A stretch of DNA of 64,000 bases. Origin: Luteibacter sp. UNCMF331Sha3.1. Lineage in GTDB: Bacteria > Pseudomonadota > Gammaproteobacteria > Xanthomonadales > Rhodanobacteraceae. The position numbers were made by a program, and so were the translations under genes. The notes beneath the pieces were generated by a model. It did not search any database. It saw only the letters and a program-made list of their open reading frames with translations, and had not been told where the DNA came from. The stretch is taken from assembly GCF_900109915.1 (NCBI RefSeq), contig NZ_FOBU01000001.1, positions 1,246,764 to 1,310,763 on the forward strand, in the 5' to 3' direction. Positions 46,028 through 57,038 of this stretch are shown here, one piece after another (the first letter of the stretch is position 1; each line of letters begins with the position of its first letter).

Positions 46028-46799
46028 GACCGCATGTCGCCTTCGCCGCGCGTCGCGCCGCCTTCGTGGCGCTCGCGATGGCGACGGCGACACTCGCGGG
46101 TTGCGCCAGCGCGCCACGCGTGGCGCCGCAGCGCAGCCCGCTCGCCCACTGGACGCCCTCGCCGAACTTCAACGCGCGCAAGGCGCAGATCATCGTCCTC
46201 CACCACACGTCGATCGGTAACGCCGCCCAATCCCTGCGCGTGCTGAGCACGCGCAACAGCGAAGGCCAGGTCAGCGCCCATTACCTCGTCGAAGCCGACG
46301 GTCGCATCGATCAGCTCGTCGACGACGGCGCGCGTGCATGGCACGCCGGCGCGTCGCGCTGGGGCGACATGACGGACCTGAACTCGTCATCGATCGGCAT
46401 CGAAATCGACAACGATGGCGAGTCGCCCTTCGCCGAGCCGCAGATCCAGGCCCTGATCCGCCTGTTGGCGGATCTCACCTCGCGGCTTGGCATTCCGCGC
46501 GAAGCCGTCGTCGGCCACGGCGACATCGCCCCCGGTCGCAAGAACGATCCCAGCCGCCTCTTCCCCTGGGCGACGCTCGCCCGTTATGGCTTCGGCCTGT
46601 GGCCCGACGCGACGCTCGTGCCCGCGCCACCCGGTTTCGACAGCCTCGCGGCGCTCCGCCTCGTGGGCTACGACGTGTCGAATCCGCGTAGCGCCATCGT
46701 CGCCTTCCACCGCCACTACCGCGCGATGGAAAGCGACGCGCTGGACGGCACCGACGCGGCCATCCTGTATTCGCTGCAACGCAAGCTGATGGCGCCGCG

Positions 46800-46806
<7 letters not shown>
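46024..46806 (+). CDS. amiD: N-acetylmuramoyl-L-alanine amidase, AmiD-like lipoprotein
   Basis: A 260-residue protein with a lipoprotein signal peptide (lipobox LAGC, Cys26) followed by a zinc amidase_2 domain. Likely zinc ligands are the His pair start in IVLHHTSIG and the His/Asp of [29 protein letters not shown] is a family signature. A short C-terminal peptidoglycan-binding-like region follows, as in E. coli AmiD, which trims anhydro-muropeptides at the outer membrane. It overlaps the 3' end of the convergent threonine aldolase gene by 7 nt. Confidence 0.87.
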
Positions 46807-47813
<1,007 letters not shown>

Positions 47814-47896
47814 GGGTCGGGCTCTCGGGAGGATGCCTTCGATGTTACGCGATGCCGTTCACGATTCCGTGGCCTGCGCGGCCGCATGCTTCGGCC

Positions 47897-48400
47897 ATGA
47901 TCACGATCCTCATGGGCGTCTCAGGCAGCGGCAAGAGCACGATCGGCGAGGCCCTGGCGACGCGGCTCGGGCAGGACTTCGTCGACGGCGACCATCTGCA
48001 CCCCGCCGCCAATCGGGAAAAGATGGCGCATGGCGTGCCTCTCGACGACGCCGACCGCCAGCCCTGGCTCGAGGCGATCGTCGCCACGATGGACGAGTAC
48101 CGCGCACGCGGCGAGTCGCTCGTACTGGCCTGTTCGGCGCTGAAGCGACGCTATCGCGATTTCCTGCGCTCGGGACACGACGACGTCGGATTCGTCTATC
48201 TGCACGGCACCCGCGACCTGCTCGCGGAGCGCCTCGGTGCCAGGTCGGGGCATTTCTTCGATCCCGCCCTGCTCGACAGCCAGCTCGCGACCCTCGAGGA
48301 ACCGGACGACGACGAAGCACTGCGCGTCGCCATCGGCCCGGGACCCGGCGAGATCGTCGAGTGCATCATCCGCTCGGGCTGCCACGGCGCCACGGCCTGA
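47897..48400 (+). CDS. gntK: Gluconokinase
   Basis: A 167-residue P-loop kinase phosphorylating gluconate to 6-phosphogluconate. Walker A GVSGSGKST is at residues 7-15, followed by DGDHLHPAANREKMAHGVPLDDADRQPWL, the family signature, and ACSALKRRYRD. MITILMG at 47897 gives the usual short lead to the P-loop; a further 15 residues are open upstream. Confidence 0.94.
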   Translation: MITILMGVSGSGKSTIGEALATRLGQDFVDGDHLHPAANREKMAHGVPLDDADRQPWLEAIVATMDEYRARGESLVLACSALKRRYRDFLRSGHDDVGFVYLHGTRDLLAERLGARSGHFFDPALLDSQLATLEEPDDDEALRVAIGPGPGEIVECIIRSGCHGATA

Positions 48401-48479
48401 CGACCGGGCGCGTGCGCACTCGCGCCGCGCGCGGTCCCGTGTTCTCATATTCGTTCCCCGAGATCCCCCGAGAACGCCC

Positions 48480-49697
48480 ATGCAAGCCCCCGCCGATACG
48501 GCGCTGGATGGCCGTCGCCCGGACACGACCGTTTACGGCGTGATCTTCGCGATCAGTTTCTGCCATCTCCTCAACGACATGATGCAATCGCTGCTTCCGG
48601 CGATCTATCCCGGCCTGAAGAGCGAGTTCCAGCTCGACTTCGGCCAGATCGGCCTGATCACGCTCGTCTACCAGATCACCGCGTCGATCCTGCAGCCGCT
48701 CGTCGGCCTCTATGCCGACAAGCGGCCCACGCCACTCGCGCTACCCGGCGGCACGCTGTTCTCGCTGGCCGGACTCGTCGTCCTCTCGCAGGCCCATGCG
48801 TACCCACTGCTGCTCGCGGGTGCGGCGCTGCTCGGCGTCGGATCGTCCGTGTTCCATCCCGAGTCCTCGCGTGTCGCACGCATGGCTTCCGGTGGAAGGC
48901 ATGGTCTCGCGCAGTCGCTGTTTCAGGTGGGCGGCAATGCAGGCCAAGCGCTCGGGCCGCTCGCCGCGGCGCTGGTCGTCGTGCGCTGGGGTCAATCGAG
49001 CCTCGCGTTCTTCGCCCTGCTCGCCCTGCTGTCCGGCGCCATCCTTTGGAATGTGGGCCAGTGGTATCGACACCAGGGTCTGGCCCGACTGATCGCCGGC
49101 GCATCGACACATGGCGTCGCCACGCCGGCAAGTCGCGAAGCGCGTCGCGGCATCGCCGTGCTGCTCGCGCTGATCTTCTCGAAGTATGTGTACCTCGCGA
49201 GTCTCACGAGCTATTTCACGTTCTATCTCATCCACCGCTTCGGCGTGTCGGTGGAAAACGCGCAGTACCACCTGTTCGCATTCCTTGGCGCGGTGGCCGT
49301 GGGCACGGTGCTCGGCGGCCCGGTCGGCGATCGCATCGGACGCAAGCGCGTCATCTGGTTCTCGATCCTCGGCGCCCTGCCCTTCACGCTGCTGCTGCCG
49401 CACGCGAGCCTGTTCTGGACCGCGCCGCTCACCATCGCCATCGGCCTGATCCTCGCCTCGGCCTTCCCCGCCATCGTGGTGTTCGCGCAGGAACTCGTGC
49501 CGGGCAAAGTCGGCATGATCTCGGGGCTGTTCTTCGGTTTCTCGTTCGGCATGGGCGGCATCGGTGCCGCGGTGCTCGGCGAACTCGCCGATCACATCGG
49601 CATCGAAGCGGTCTATGGCATCTGCGCTTTCCTGCCATTGATCGGTCTGCTTGCGGCGCTGCTGCCCGATACCGCGAAGCGAACCGCCTCGCGCTGA
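48480..49697 (+). CDS. fsr: MFS exporter, fosmidomycin-resistance (Fsr) family
   Basis: A 405-residue major facilitator with 12 membrane segments. Fsr-type features are SFCHLLNDMMQSLLPAIYP near the start, GLITLVYQITASILQPLVGLYAD, SSVFHPESSRVAR and GDRIGRKRVIWFS after helix 8. Family members export fosmidomycin and related compounds; the natural substrate is unknown. It follows gntK by 79 nt without an obvious terminator. Confidence 0.88.
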   Translation: MQAPADTALDGRRPDTTVYGVIFAISFCHLLNDMMQSLLPAIYPGLKSEFQLDFGQIGLITLVYQITASILQPLVGLYADKRPTPLALPGGTLFSLAGLVVLSQAHAYPLLLAGAALLGVGSSVFHPESSRVARMASGGRHGLAQSLFQVGGNAGQALGPLAAALVVVRWGQSSLAFFALLALLSGAILWNVGQWYRHQGLARLIAGASTHGVATPASREARRGIAVLLALIFSKYVYLASLTSYFTFYLIHRFGVSVENAQYHLFAFLGAVAVGTVLGGPVGDRIGRKRVIWFSILGALPFTLLLPHASLFWTAPLTIAIGLILASAFPAIVVFAQELVPGKVGMISGLFFGFSFGMGGIGAAVLGELADHIGIEAVYGICAFLPLIGLLAALLPDTAKRTASR

Positions 49698-49702
49698 AAC
49701 GC

Positions 49703-51169
49703 TCAGGTCGCTGCTCCGTATATCGGACTGTAGAACGGCTGAGCATGAACCCTCGCGTGTTCTCCGTCCCCGTACCAGTCGTTGAAGCCATTCCACATGT
49801 TCGTCTCGACCATCGCGATGAAATGACGCGCGGTGGCGCCGGTCTCGAAAGACATCGTCTCCACGAAGCACGACTCGTCGACGGCGTTGAGGTTGACCCT
49901 CAGATGCGCGCTGCTCGTGGAATCGAACACCCAGTAGTACGCCTCCGTATCGCTCTCCTCATCGAACCCGATCTTCCGGGCCAGCCCGGGTAGCAACGAG
50001 CGATGCTGCCGCCACAGCGCCCGCAAGTGCTGGAGTTGCGCCATCACCCCTGGCGTGAACCAGATGGACCCCAGTGCCTCGCCAGCAACGTACAGGGTCT
50101 GGCGATAATCCTCGCCGACATGTGCCGGCGTCCGCACAGGCATCACTACGGTAACGCCGGTCACGGTTACCGTGCACGTGGCTACCATTCCCGCGGCGTC
50201 GATGGCGCGAATCGAAGCCACGCCGTTCCCGGTGGCCACGACCGTGCCCTGCGCGTCGACCGCCGCCACTCTGGGATTGCTCGTTTCGTAGCGATACGGC
50301 GGCGTGCCGCCCTCGGCGACCCGGGTCAGCGTGACGTGGGCTGGAGGGTTTGGTGCGACGGCAGGCTCAGGCGATGCCATCGCCACGACGTAGGGTTCGG
50401 CATCGATCCGCGCGTCGCCGCCAAGCACGAGCGGCGAAGGCGGCGGCGGCGGTGGAATGCCGGCGACGGGGATCGAGAGGACGTTCGAAACCGCAGTGGC
50501 ATCCTTGCGCGTCATGGTGCACCACGCGCGAAGCATGCCACCCGCGCTCGCTCGAGGATCGAACCCCTTGGCATGTGTGAAAACCACCGTCCTGGTGGCT
50601 GCGCCGATGGGGAGGACCACGCTCGTAAAGCAAGTCCATTCCGTTCCGAGGAGATAGAGGGCCATCGTTCCGCCGTACCATGCCGCAGAGACATTCGTAC
50701 GAAGCGTGATGTTGGTGTCCGTCGGCTGCACGCCTTCTGCTTTCGGCATGACGACGAAGGGTGCGGCCAGACGATCCTGCGCATAGCCCGACTGGATCGA
50801 TACCCGGAGTGCCGGCGACGTCGTGAGCACGTCGTGTCGCCAGACCTGGCAATGCACGTCGATCTGGTCCGCCTCGAGCGCCAGGCCGAAGAGTGTGATC
50901 GCGCGCAGGTAAGGTCGCGGTCGCAGGTCGTCTTCCACTTGCTCCCACGCACCGAGGATGGGTTGCCCGAGCCCTCCGACCGGAACGGACACCATTCGCA
51001 CGAGATCGCCGGCGGCCATCCCCGGATAAGGGTCGATGCCCATCATGATGCCCGCTTCAGGCACTCTGGAGGCGATCAGCGTTTCGCCATCGAAGAGACT
51101 GGCGGCGTCCTCGAGCCAGCGAGGAGGAGGAACGGTCGAATCGGTCGCGAAGCCGTAGGTGCTCGCCAT
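49703..51169 (-). CDS. Large protein of unknown function with Ig-like (BIG2) segment, tandem paralogue 1
   Basis: A 488-residue protein without signal peptide or membrane helix. AGGAGG lies 5 nt before the ATG. Residues about 1-240 contain two beta-rich modules, followed by a poly-proline hinge (GIPPPPPPSP). Then comes a BIG2-like repeat with ETSNPRVAAVDAQGTVVATGNG, and a C-terminal module of about 130 residues with MAQLQHLRALWRQ, GFDEES, VNLNAVDES and FIAMVETNMWNGFNDWY. The C-terminal half is clearly related to that of the gene 16 nt upstream (52712-51186). Bases look less GC-rich than flanking genes. Function unknown; no toxin motif was recognised. Confidence 0.75.
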   Translation of the reverse strand: MASTYGFATDSTVPPPRWLEDAASLFDGETLIASRVPEAGIMMGIDPYPGMAAGDLVRMVSVPVGGLGQPILGAWEQVEDDLRPRPYLRAITLFGLALEADQIDVHCQVWRHDVLTTSPALRVSIQSGYAQDRLAAPFVVMPKAEGVQPTDTNITLRTNVSAAWYGGTMALYLLGTEWTCFTSVVLPIGAATRTVVFTHAKGFDPRASAGGMLRAWCTMTRKDATAVSNVLSIPVAGIPPPPPPSPLVLGGDARIDAEPYVVAMASPEPAVAPNPPAHVTLTRVAEGGTPPYRYETSNPRVAAVDAQGTVVATGNGVASIRAIDAAGMVATCTVTVTGVTVVMPVRTPAHVGEDYRQTLYVAGEALGSIWFTPGVMAQLQHLRALWRQHRSLLPGLARKIGFDEESDTEAYYWVFDSTSSAHLRVNLNAVDESCFVETMSFETGATARHFIAMVETNMWNGFNDWYGDGEHARVHAQPFYSPIYGAAT

Positions 51170-51185
51170 GGTCGCCTCCTTGCGC

Positions 51186-52712
51186 TCATTCGAATGGCAG
51201 GCTGGTGTAGTCCGCCGTATACCACGGCTGCCCGAAGGTTCTGGCTCGCTCGCCATCGCGGTACCAGCCATTGAAGCCGCACCATAGGTTGGTCTCCACC
51301 ATGGCGATGAAATAGCGCGACGTGCCGCCCTTCGAGAAATCGACCCGCTCGACCACCTCACTCTCCGTGGTCGCATTGAGGTTCACCCGGAAGTACGAGC
51401 TGTCATCCGAATCGAATGCCCAGTAGAGAGATTCCTGCGGACTGTCCTCGTCGAAGCCGATGCGACGTGCCAGTGACGGTTCCCCATCGACGTATTGCTT
51501 CCATAACCCCCGTAAGTGCGCCAGTTGAGCCATCACCCCAGGGGTGTACCAGATGGTGGACAGTCCAGGTGCCGCCTCGAGCAGGGTCTGTCGGTAATCC
51601 GCAGCCACATGCAAGGGTGATCGGACAGGCATGAGCACCGTCGCCCCGGTGACCGTCACGTTGAATGAGGCAGAGCTACCTGCTGCATCCGTGACCGTGA
51701 TGACGGACATGCCGTTGCCTGTCGGAACGATTCGGCCGGTTGCTTCGACCACGGCGGCTAGTGTGTTGCTCGACGTGAAGGTATACGGCGGCCACCCACC
51801 TCGCGGGGTTTGCATGGCGAAGGCGTGTGACGGCACGTTGGCAGGCTTCTTGCCAATGGACACCACGCATGGTTCCGCGTGTATCTGCATGTCGTCGCCC
51901 ACCATGAGTGGACTCTGCACTGGCTCCGGCATGGTGCCAGGCATCTTTATCGTCAGAATGTCCGACACCCACGTGTCGCTCTCGATCGTCAGTTCGTACC
52001 AGATTCGCAGCGTATCGCCGGGATAGTTCCCCGCGCGGAACTTCGCCCTGGCTCCCACCCTGCGATTGACGACTTTGTACGGCGGCCCCACGTCCGGCTC
52101 GACGGTGAATATCGCGCCACCCTCGATTTTGATGGGATCGTTGAATGCGAGGCCAGTACAAAGCATGTGAACCACGACATACTCGTCCACCACGTCCCTG
52201 TCGGCAGGCAGCGCCATATCGATATTGATCGCCCTGGCGTCTTCCTTCAGCGCATCGTCGACGAGCTCCGTTCTCAGTTCTGGCGCGCGAAGCATCGCCG
52301 TTCGACGGACGGGAAGAAGATTCATCAGCAGCGGCTGGGACAACGTACGAACTCCCTGTCGCTCGACTTCGTAGTGGATCCGGACGGCCCGCGACTGGAC
52401 CGCGAACGTATAGAGCGTCAGGTAGCGCACCCTGGGTTCGACGGGGGTTTCGCCTTCCACCGTCCTCGAGGCGCCGTAGACCGCCTGCTGATGCCCATCG
52501 ACCGGCTGCGTGCAGACCCTGACCGTGTCGCCGGGCGCTCTGCCCGGATAGTCCGGTATGCGTATCGGCAACCCATCGTCGGGCACGCTCTCGGTATCGA
52601 TGGTTCCGTCCTTGCCGTAATACGCTTCGTCCAGCGCGATCCATACAGGCGGTGGAAAGCGGATATCGGGCTGCAATTCAAACGGTTCGCTCACGGCCAT
52701 CTCCCTATGCAT
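51186..52712 (-). CDS. Large protein of unknown function with Ig-like (BIG2) segment, tandem paralogue 2
   Basis: A 508-residue cytoplasmic-looking protein related to the next gene over its last 230 residues: FTSSNTLAAVVEATGRIVPT-type BIG2 repeat, VLMPVRSPLHVAADYRQTL, WYTPGVMAQLAHLRGLWKQ, RRIGFDEDS and FIAMVETNLWCGFNGWY. The N-terminal half also has the modular beta pattern but is more diverged, suggesting an old duplication. The start is unclear: ATG at 52712 has no good ribosome site and the one at 52700 has AGGGAG touching it. Lower GC than neighbours. Function unknown. Confidence 0.75.
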   Translation of the reverse strand: MHREMAVSEPFELQPDIRFPPPVWIALDEAYYGKDGTIDTESVPDDGLPIRIPDYPGRAPGDTVRVCTQPVDGHQQAVYGASRTVEGETPVEPRVRYLTLYTFAVQSRAVRIHYEVERQGVRTLSQPLLMNLLPVRRTAMLRAPELRTELVDDALKEDARAINIDMALPADRDVVDEYVVVHMLCTGLAFNDPIKIEGGAIFTVEPDVGPPYKVVNRRVGARAKFRAGNYPGDTLRIWYELTIESDTWVSDILTIKMPGTMPEPVQSPLMVGDDMQIHAEPCVVSIGKKPANVPSHAFAMQTPRGGWPPYTFTSSNTLAAVVEATGRIVPTGNGMSVITVTDAAGSSASFNVTVTGATVLMPVRSPLHVAADYRQTLLEAAPGLSTIWYTPGVMAQLAHLRGLWKQYVDGEPSLARRIGFDEDSPQESLYWAFDSDDSSYFRVNLNATTESEVVERVDFSKGGTSRYFIAMVETNLWCGFNGWYRDGERARTFGQPWYTADYTSLPFE

Positions 52713-52846
52713 CGCTGCGCGACCATCTTCATCTTATCGGCGCGGCGCTGCGACACCATCCGACGAGCGACGTAGGGCATGACAGGATGTCCCAAGCTCG
52801 TCGCGGATTTATAAGTGCCGTGCCGGATCGGCGGAGAGTCGCTCCG

Positions 52847-55402
52847 TCAGGGCGATGTCACGTGGTGCGTCCCGGGCCCCAGTGAACGAGGTCCGCCCCG
52901 TGGGAGCGTAACGACGGCCTCGCTGCCGACGGGTACCGTGACGTCGGCTTCGACGGTACCGGCGACGCGACGCCATGCGACGGACGCACGACCGTAGGGC
53001 GTCGCTACCGACGCCGATGCGCGATCGAGGAACGCCGTCAACGCCGGCCGCACTTCGAAGCGTCGCCAGCCGGGTTCGAGTGGACGCAGGCCGGCCACGT
53101 CCTCGAAGAGCCAGTCGTCGATCGTGCCGAGGAAATAATGCCCGCGCGATCGCGATGCGAGTTTCCAGTGCTCCCACAGGCTCGTCGCGCCGTTGGCGCG
53201 CCAGTAGCCCCAGCTGGGGAACGTGATCTGCGTGGCGATAGCCCAGGCTTCGTCGCCATGACCCGTCGCCGTGAGCACGGGAAGGATCGCCTTCGTCGCC
53301 AGCGCGCCCGTGGTGAGATGATCGCCGCGCGATTTCGCATCCGCCGCCACGCCGGCGGCCACGCGCGCGCGCAGGTCGTCGGGAACGAGGCCGAAGGCGA
53401 GCGCGAGCAGGTTGTGCGCCTGACGGTAGCCGGCGTCGCCGTCACCACGATAGCGTGCCGTCGGGCGATCGAGGAAGCGATCGTTGAACGCGTCTCGCAC
53501 ACGCTTCGCGCGCGCATCGAATCGCGCGGCGCCGGCATCGTCGCCCGTCAGCCGGAGCATCGTGGCCGTCGCGATTTCCATACCGTAAAGGTAGGCCGTC
53601 GCGGCGATGCGCTTGTCCTCGGGCGCGTTGCCGCCGCCCGGATCGGTCTCGGGGCTGACCCAGTCGCCGAGGTCCGTGTCCGCGATGCCACCGGGCGAGC
53701 GCGCGTCTTCCATCGCCACGTAACGCGCGATGCCGTCGATGTGCTCGTCGATCGGGCGGCGGTCGCCGGCGAACATCCACAACGACCAGGGCACGAACAC
53801 GTACGCCGAGTGCCAAGTCGGGGCGCGGCCGGTGCCCCAGCAGGGGTTCGGCGCGATCAGCAACGGTGCCCCGTCGGCGGTGCGCGTGTCGGCGATATCG
53901 CGCACCCATTTCGCGAGGAGACGATCGGCATCGACGTTGCGCAGGAACATGTCCGCGCCCAGCATGCCGTCGCCCGTCCAGCCGTTCTTTTCGTACATCG
54001 GCGTGTCGGTCGGGATGCCGTGCAGGTTGTTCAGCATCGTGTCGACCGCCGCGCGATGGATCCAGTTAAGCAACGCGTCCGCACTGTCGAAGCGGCCCGT
54101 GACCGCGACGTCCGTATGAACCACCTGCGCCGTCACCGCCTCGGACCCCGGCTTGCCACCGGGCCAGCCTTCCACCTGCACGTAGCGAAAGCCCTTGTAG
54201 GAGAACCTCGGATGCCAGCGGAGCCTGTCGTTGGCAAGCGTGATCCGGTCGGTCTGAAAATCGCCCTTGACGTAGTGATGTTCGTCGCGCCACTGCACGG
54301 TGCCATCGGGCGCAAGCGTCTCGCCGTAGTGCGCGGTGACCGTCGTGCCCGCCTGGCCCGCGACGTCGAACGTCGCCCAGCCGGCGATCACGCGGGGAAA
54401 CGCGAAGACGTACGTTCCCGGCACCGGCTCGGAGACGCTCGTCGCGGCGAGCGTCTCCACGACGCGAATGGGCTGCTCGGTCTGTGCCACCAGCGCGCCC
54501 TTCGGCGCAGTGACGATCTCAGCGTGCTTCCACGACGTCGGCACGGCGAGCCTCGCGTCGTACTGTTCGCCACCGTAGAGATCGTCGAGACGCGTCGGTC
54601 CATCGGCCATGTCCCAGCTGTCGTCGCTGACGACATCCTGGGTGTGGCCGTCCTTGTAGCGGATGCGCAGCAACGCGCGCACGCGCGGGTTGCCGTGCCA
54701 CGGCGCCTTCTCCCAGTGCCACACGTTCACGTTGGTCATTCCGTAGAAGCCGCGCCCGAGTTCCGCACCGAGCGTGTGGTCGCCGGGTGTCACGGCGATG
54801 TCGGTCGCGACGACTTCGACGCGGCGGGCATAGTCCGTAAACCCTGGCGAGAGAACGGCGTCGCTCACCGGCCTTCCATCGATGGAGATATCCGCATAGC
54901 CGCCAGCGGCGACGTACAACGTGGCGCGCTCGATCCCATCGTCGGCATGAAACGCCTTGCGCAGGAGCGGCGCCGGCAACGTGTCGTCGCTCTTGCCGAT
55001 CCATCGCGCATCGTTCCAGCCGGCCTCGTCGAGAGCGGTGTCGAAATGCGATGCCGCGTCGGCCGCGCCATGATTGGTACGCACGTGCACGCGCCACGCG
55101 TAGCGTTCGCCCGGTGCGAGCGCCGGGCCAGCGTAGTCGATATCGAAGGAGCGCGTCGTGTCGACGTCGCCGCTGTCCCACACGGTGCGGCCCTTCGCCG
55201 TGACGACGAGGCGATAGCCGAGCTGCTCGGTGCCGTTGGCGTCGTCGTGCACGATCCAAGAGAACCGCGGTTTCGGCGTGTCGACGAAGGTGGGCGTATC
55301 GCTGCGTTCGACGCGCGGTGTCGAGAGCGCGACGCCGGCGGACACGGCGGTCGAGGCGAGCAGCGAGAGTGCGACGACGAGCGCGACCTGACGAATGGGC
55401 AA
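52847..55402 (-). CDS. Secreted alpha-L-rhamnosidase (GH78)
   Basis: About 851 residues. A signal peptide (LPIRQVALVVALSLLASTAVSAG) precedes an Ig-like domain, the carbohydrate-binding beta domain (GGYADISIDGRPVSDAVLSPGF, ELGRGFYGMTNVNVW) and the (alpha/alpha)6 catalytic domain with DTPMYEKNGWTGDGMLGADM, which holds the Glu general acid and the typical WTGD. Family enzymes release rhamnose from plant glycosides or polysaccharides. I chose TTG at 55402 (AAAGG 8 nt upstream) because it puts the signal peptide at the N-terminus; an ATG at 55468 would place 22 residues ahead of it. Confidence 0.9.
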   Translation of the reverse strand: MPIRQVALVVALSLLASTAVSAGVALSTPRVERSDTPTFVDTPKPRFSWIVHDDANGTEQLGYRLVVTAKGRTVWDSGDVDTTRSFDIDYAGPALAPGERYAWRVHVRTNHGAADAASHFDTALDEAGWNDARWIGKSDDTLPAPLLRKAFHADDGIERATLYVAAGGYADISIDGRPVSDAVLSPGFTDYARRVEVVATDIAVTPGDHTLGAELGRGFYGMTNVNVWHWEKAPWHGNPRVRALLRIRYKDGHTQDVVSDDSWDMADGPTRLDDLYGGEQYDARLAVPTSWKHAEIVTAPKGALVAQTEQPIRVVETLAATSVSEPVPGTYVFAFPRVIAGWATFDVAGQAGTTVTAHYGETLAPDGTVQWRDEHHYVKGDFQTDRITLANDRLRWHPRFSYKGFRYVQVEGWPGGKPGSEAVTAQVVHTDVAVTGRFDSADALLNWIHRAAVDTMLNNLHGIPTDTPMYEKNGWTGDGMLGADMFLRNVDADRLLAKWVRDIADTRTADGAPLLIAPNPCWGTGRAPTWHSAYVFVPWSLWMFAGDRRPIDEHIDGIARYVAMEDARSPGGIADTDLGDWVSPETDPGGGNAPEDKRIAATAYLYGMEIATATMLRLTGDDAGAARFDARAKRVRDAFNDRFLDRPTARYRGDGDAGYRQAHNLLALAFGLVPDDLRARVAAGVAADAKSRGDHLTTGALATKAILPVLTATGHGDEAWAIATQITFPSWGYWRANGATSLWEHWKLASRSRGHYFLGTIDDWLFEDVAGLRPLEPGWRRFEVRPALTAFLDRASASVATPYGRASVAWRRVAGTVEADVTVPVGSEAVVTLPRGGPRSLGPGTHHVTSP

Positions 55403-55520
55403 GGGGACGACCTTTACGTTCGGGATCCCGCGAGCATAACGTGCGAACGCAGCCGTCCATACATCCATCTAACGCCAGGGAGCGTATCCCTTCACCGACC
55501 TTGCCCCAGGGAGACATGCC

Positions 55521-56048
55521 ATGAAGACCGTTCTCGCCGCGCTCGTCCTCGTCGCCGCGTCCGCGCCGGCCCCGGCGCCGGCCGCTCAGCTCGACAGCCT
55601 GAAAGGACTGATGGGAGGCGGTGGCGGCTCGCTCACGTCGGGGAGCATGAGCAACGCTGCCGGCATCCTGCAGTACTGCGTGACCAACAACTATCTCGGC
55701 GGCGACAGTGGCGCATCCGGCGTGAAGGACCAGCTCCTCGGCAAGCTCGGCGGCGGCGACACCCAGGCGGCGTCGAACGATGCGACGGGATCGTCCGCCA
55801 GCGACATGCTCGGCCGGTTCACCGGCAAGGCGAAGAAGGGCGGCACGGCGGCGGCGCCCACGCAGGACAAGGGCTACATTGACGGCGCCAGGGGCCTGCT
55901 GAAGTCGGGCGACGGAAAGACGCTCGATCTCGGTGCCACCGGCGGATCGATGGGCGGTGGCGCGGGCGACCTGAAGGCCCAGCTCACCCGCAAGGTGTGC
56001 GATGCCGTGCTCAAGCAGGGCAAGGGCATGCTGGGCATGGGCAAGTGA
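55521..56048 (+). CDS. DUF2501 family secreted protein (YjjA-like)
   Basis: A 175-residue protein with an Ala/Pro-rich signal peptide (MKTVLAALVLVAASAPAPAPAAQ). The DUF2501 hallmark SNAAGILQYCVTNNYLGG is at about 51-68, and a C-terminal VCDAVLKQGKGML completes the two conserved cysteines. Gly/Ser-rich linkers join them. The E. coli relative YjjA has no well-defined function. It lies divergent from the rhamnosidase gene. Confidence 0.85.
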   Translation: MKTVLAALVLVAASAPAPAPAAQLDSLKGLMGGGGGSLTSGSMSNAAGILQYCVTNNYLGGDSGASGVKDQLLGKLGGGDTQAASNDATGSSASDMLGRFTGKAKKGGTAAAPTQDKGYIDGARGLLKSGDGKTLDLGATGGSMGGGAGDLKAQLTRKVCDAVLKQGKGMLGMGK

Positions 56049-56122
56049 GATGACGCGACGTGGACGGGACATGGACGTCCCGCCACGTAAACCGGAGGAC
56101 CACTCCCCACCCGGTCCTGCCC

Positions 56123-57034
56123 ATGTCGACGACTGCGAACAGCCACGATCCGTACGCGATGCGCGACCCGCGCACGCAATACCCGCAACCCCACTTCGCC
56201 AAGCAGCCCCAACCCGCACCGGGCCTGGCGAAGGACATGGTGCCCAGGCCCGACCATGGTGAAACGAGCTATCGCGGCAATGGGCGCCTCAAGGGCCGCA
56301 AGGCGCTCGTCACCGGCGGCGACAGCGGCATCGGCCGCGCCGCCGCCATCGCCTTCGCGCGCGAAGGCGCAGACGTGGTCATCAACTACCTTCCATCCGA
56401 GCAGAAGGATGCAGATGACGTCATCGCGCTGCTCACGGGCGAAGGCCACAAGATCGTCGGCGTGCCGGGCGATCTCGCCGACGAGGCGTTCTGCAAGAAG
56501 CTGGTGAGCGCGGCCGTGAAAGAACTCGGCGGCCTCGACATCCTCGCCAACGTGGCGGGCCGGCAGCAGTTCGCCAAATCGATCGACGAGCTCGACAGCG
56601 AAGCGTTCCAGGCCACGTTCCGGACGAACGTGTTCGCGCTGTTCTGGCTGACCAAGGCGGCGATGCCGCACATGCCACCGGGCGCCGCCATCGTGAACAC
56701 GGCGTCTATCCAGGCCTACGAGCCATCGGACATCCTGCTCGACTACGCGCCGACGAAGGCGGCCATCGTCGCCTTCACGAAGTCGCTGGCCAAGCAGGCG
56801 GCGGAGAAAGGCATCCGCGTCAACGCCGTGGCGCCCGGTCCCGTCTGGACTCCGCTCCAGCCGAGCGGCGGCCAGCCTCAGGACAAGGTCGTGACATTCG
56901 GAAAGAACGTGCCGCTGGAGCGGCCCGGGCAGCCCGTCGAGTGCGCGCCGGTGTATGTGCTCCTGGCGAGCCAGGAAGCGAGCTTCATCACCGGCGAGAC
57001 GTACGGCGTCACGGGCGGACACATGCTCCCGTAG
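56123..57034 (+). CDS. SDR-family oxidoreductase (YghA/glucose-ribitol dehydrogenase type)
   Basis: A 303-residue short-chain dehydrogenase with the N-terminal extension typical of this subgroup ([27 protein letters not shown]). The cofactor motif is [21 protein letters not shown]; catalytic Ser is in [11 protein letters not shown] and the YxxxK pair in DYAPTKAA; the C-terminus ends [10 protein letters not shown]. Such proteins are often stress-associated. ATG at 56123 ([16 protein letters not shown]) fits relatives; 21 further residues are open upstream. Confidence 0.9.
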   Translation: MSTTANSHDPYAMRDPRTQYPQPHFAKQPQPAPGLAKDMVPRPDHGETSYRGNGRLKGRKALVTGGDSGIGRAAAIAFAREGADVVINYLPSEQKDADDVIALLTGEGHKIVGVPGDLADEAFCKKLVSAAVKELGGLDILANVAGRQQFAKSIDELDSEAFQATFRTNVFALFWLTKAAMPHMPPGAAIVNTASIQAYEPSDILLDYAPTKAAIVAFTKSLAKQAAEKGIRVNAVAPGPVWTPLQPSGGQPQDKVVTFGKNVPLERPGQPVECAPVYVLLASQEASFITGETYGVTGGHMLP

Positions 57035-57038
57035 CTCC

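Noticed and set aside
49703..52712. Prophage or integrative-element remnant
   Set aside because: No integrase, structural, portal or attachment-site features were recognised; only lower GC and duplication are seen.
53138..55882. A 914-codon plus-strand frame opposite the rhamnosidase and running into the DUF2501 gene
   Set aside because: Overlaps two supported genes and has shadow-like composition.
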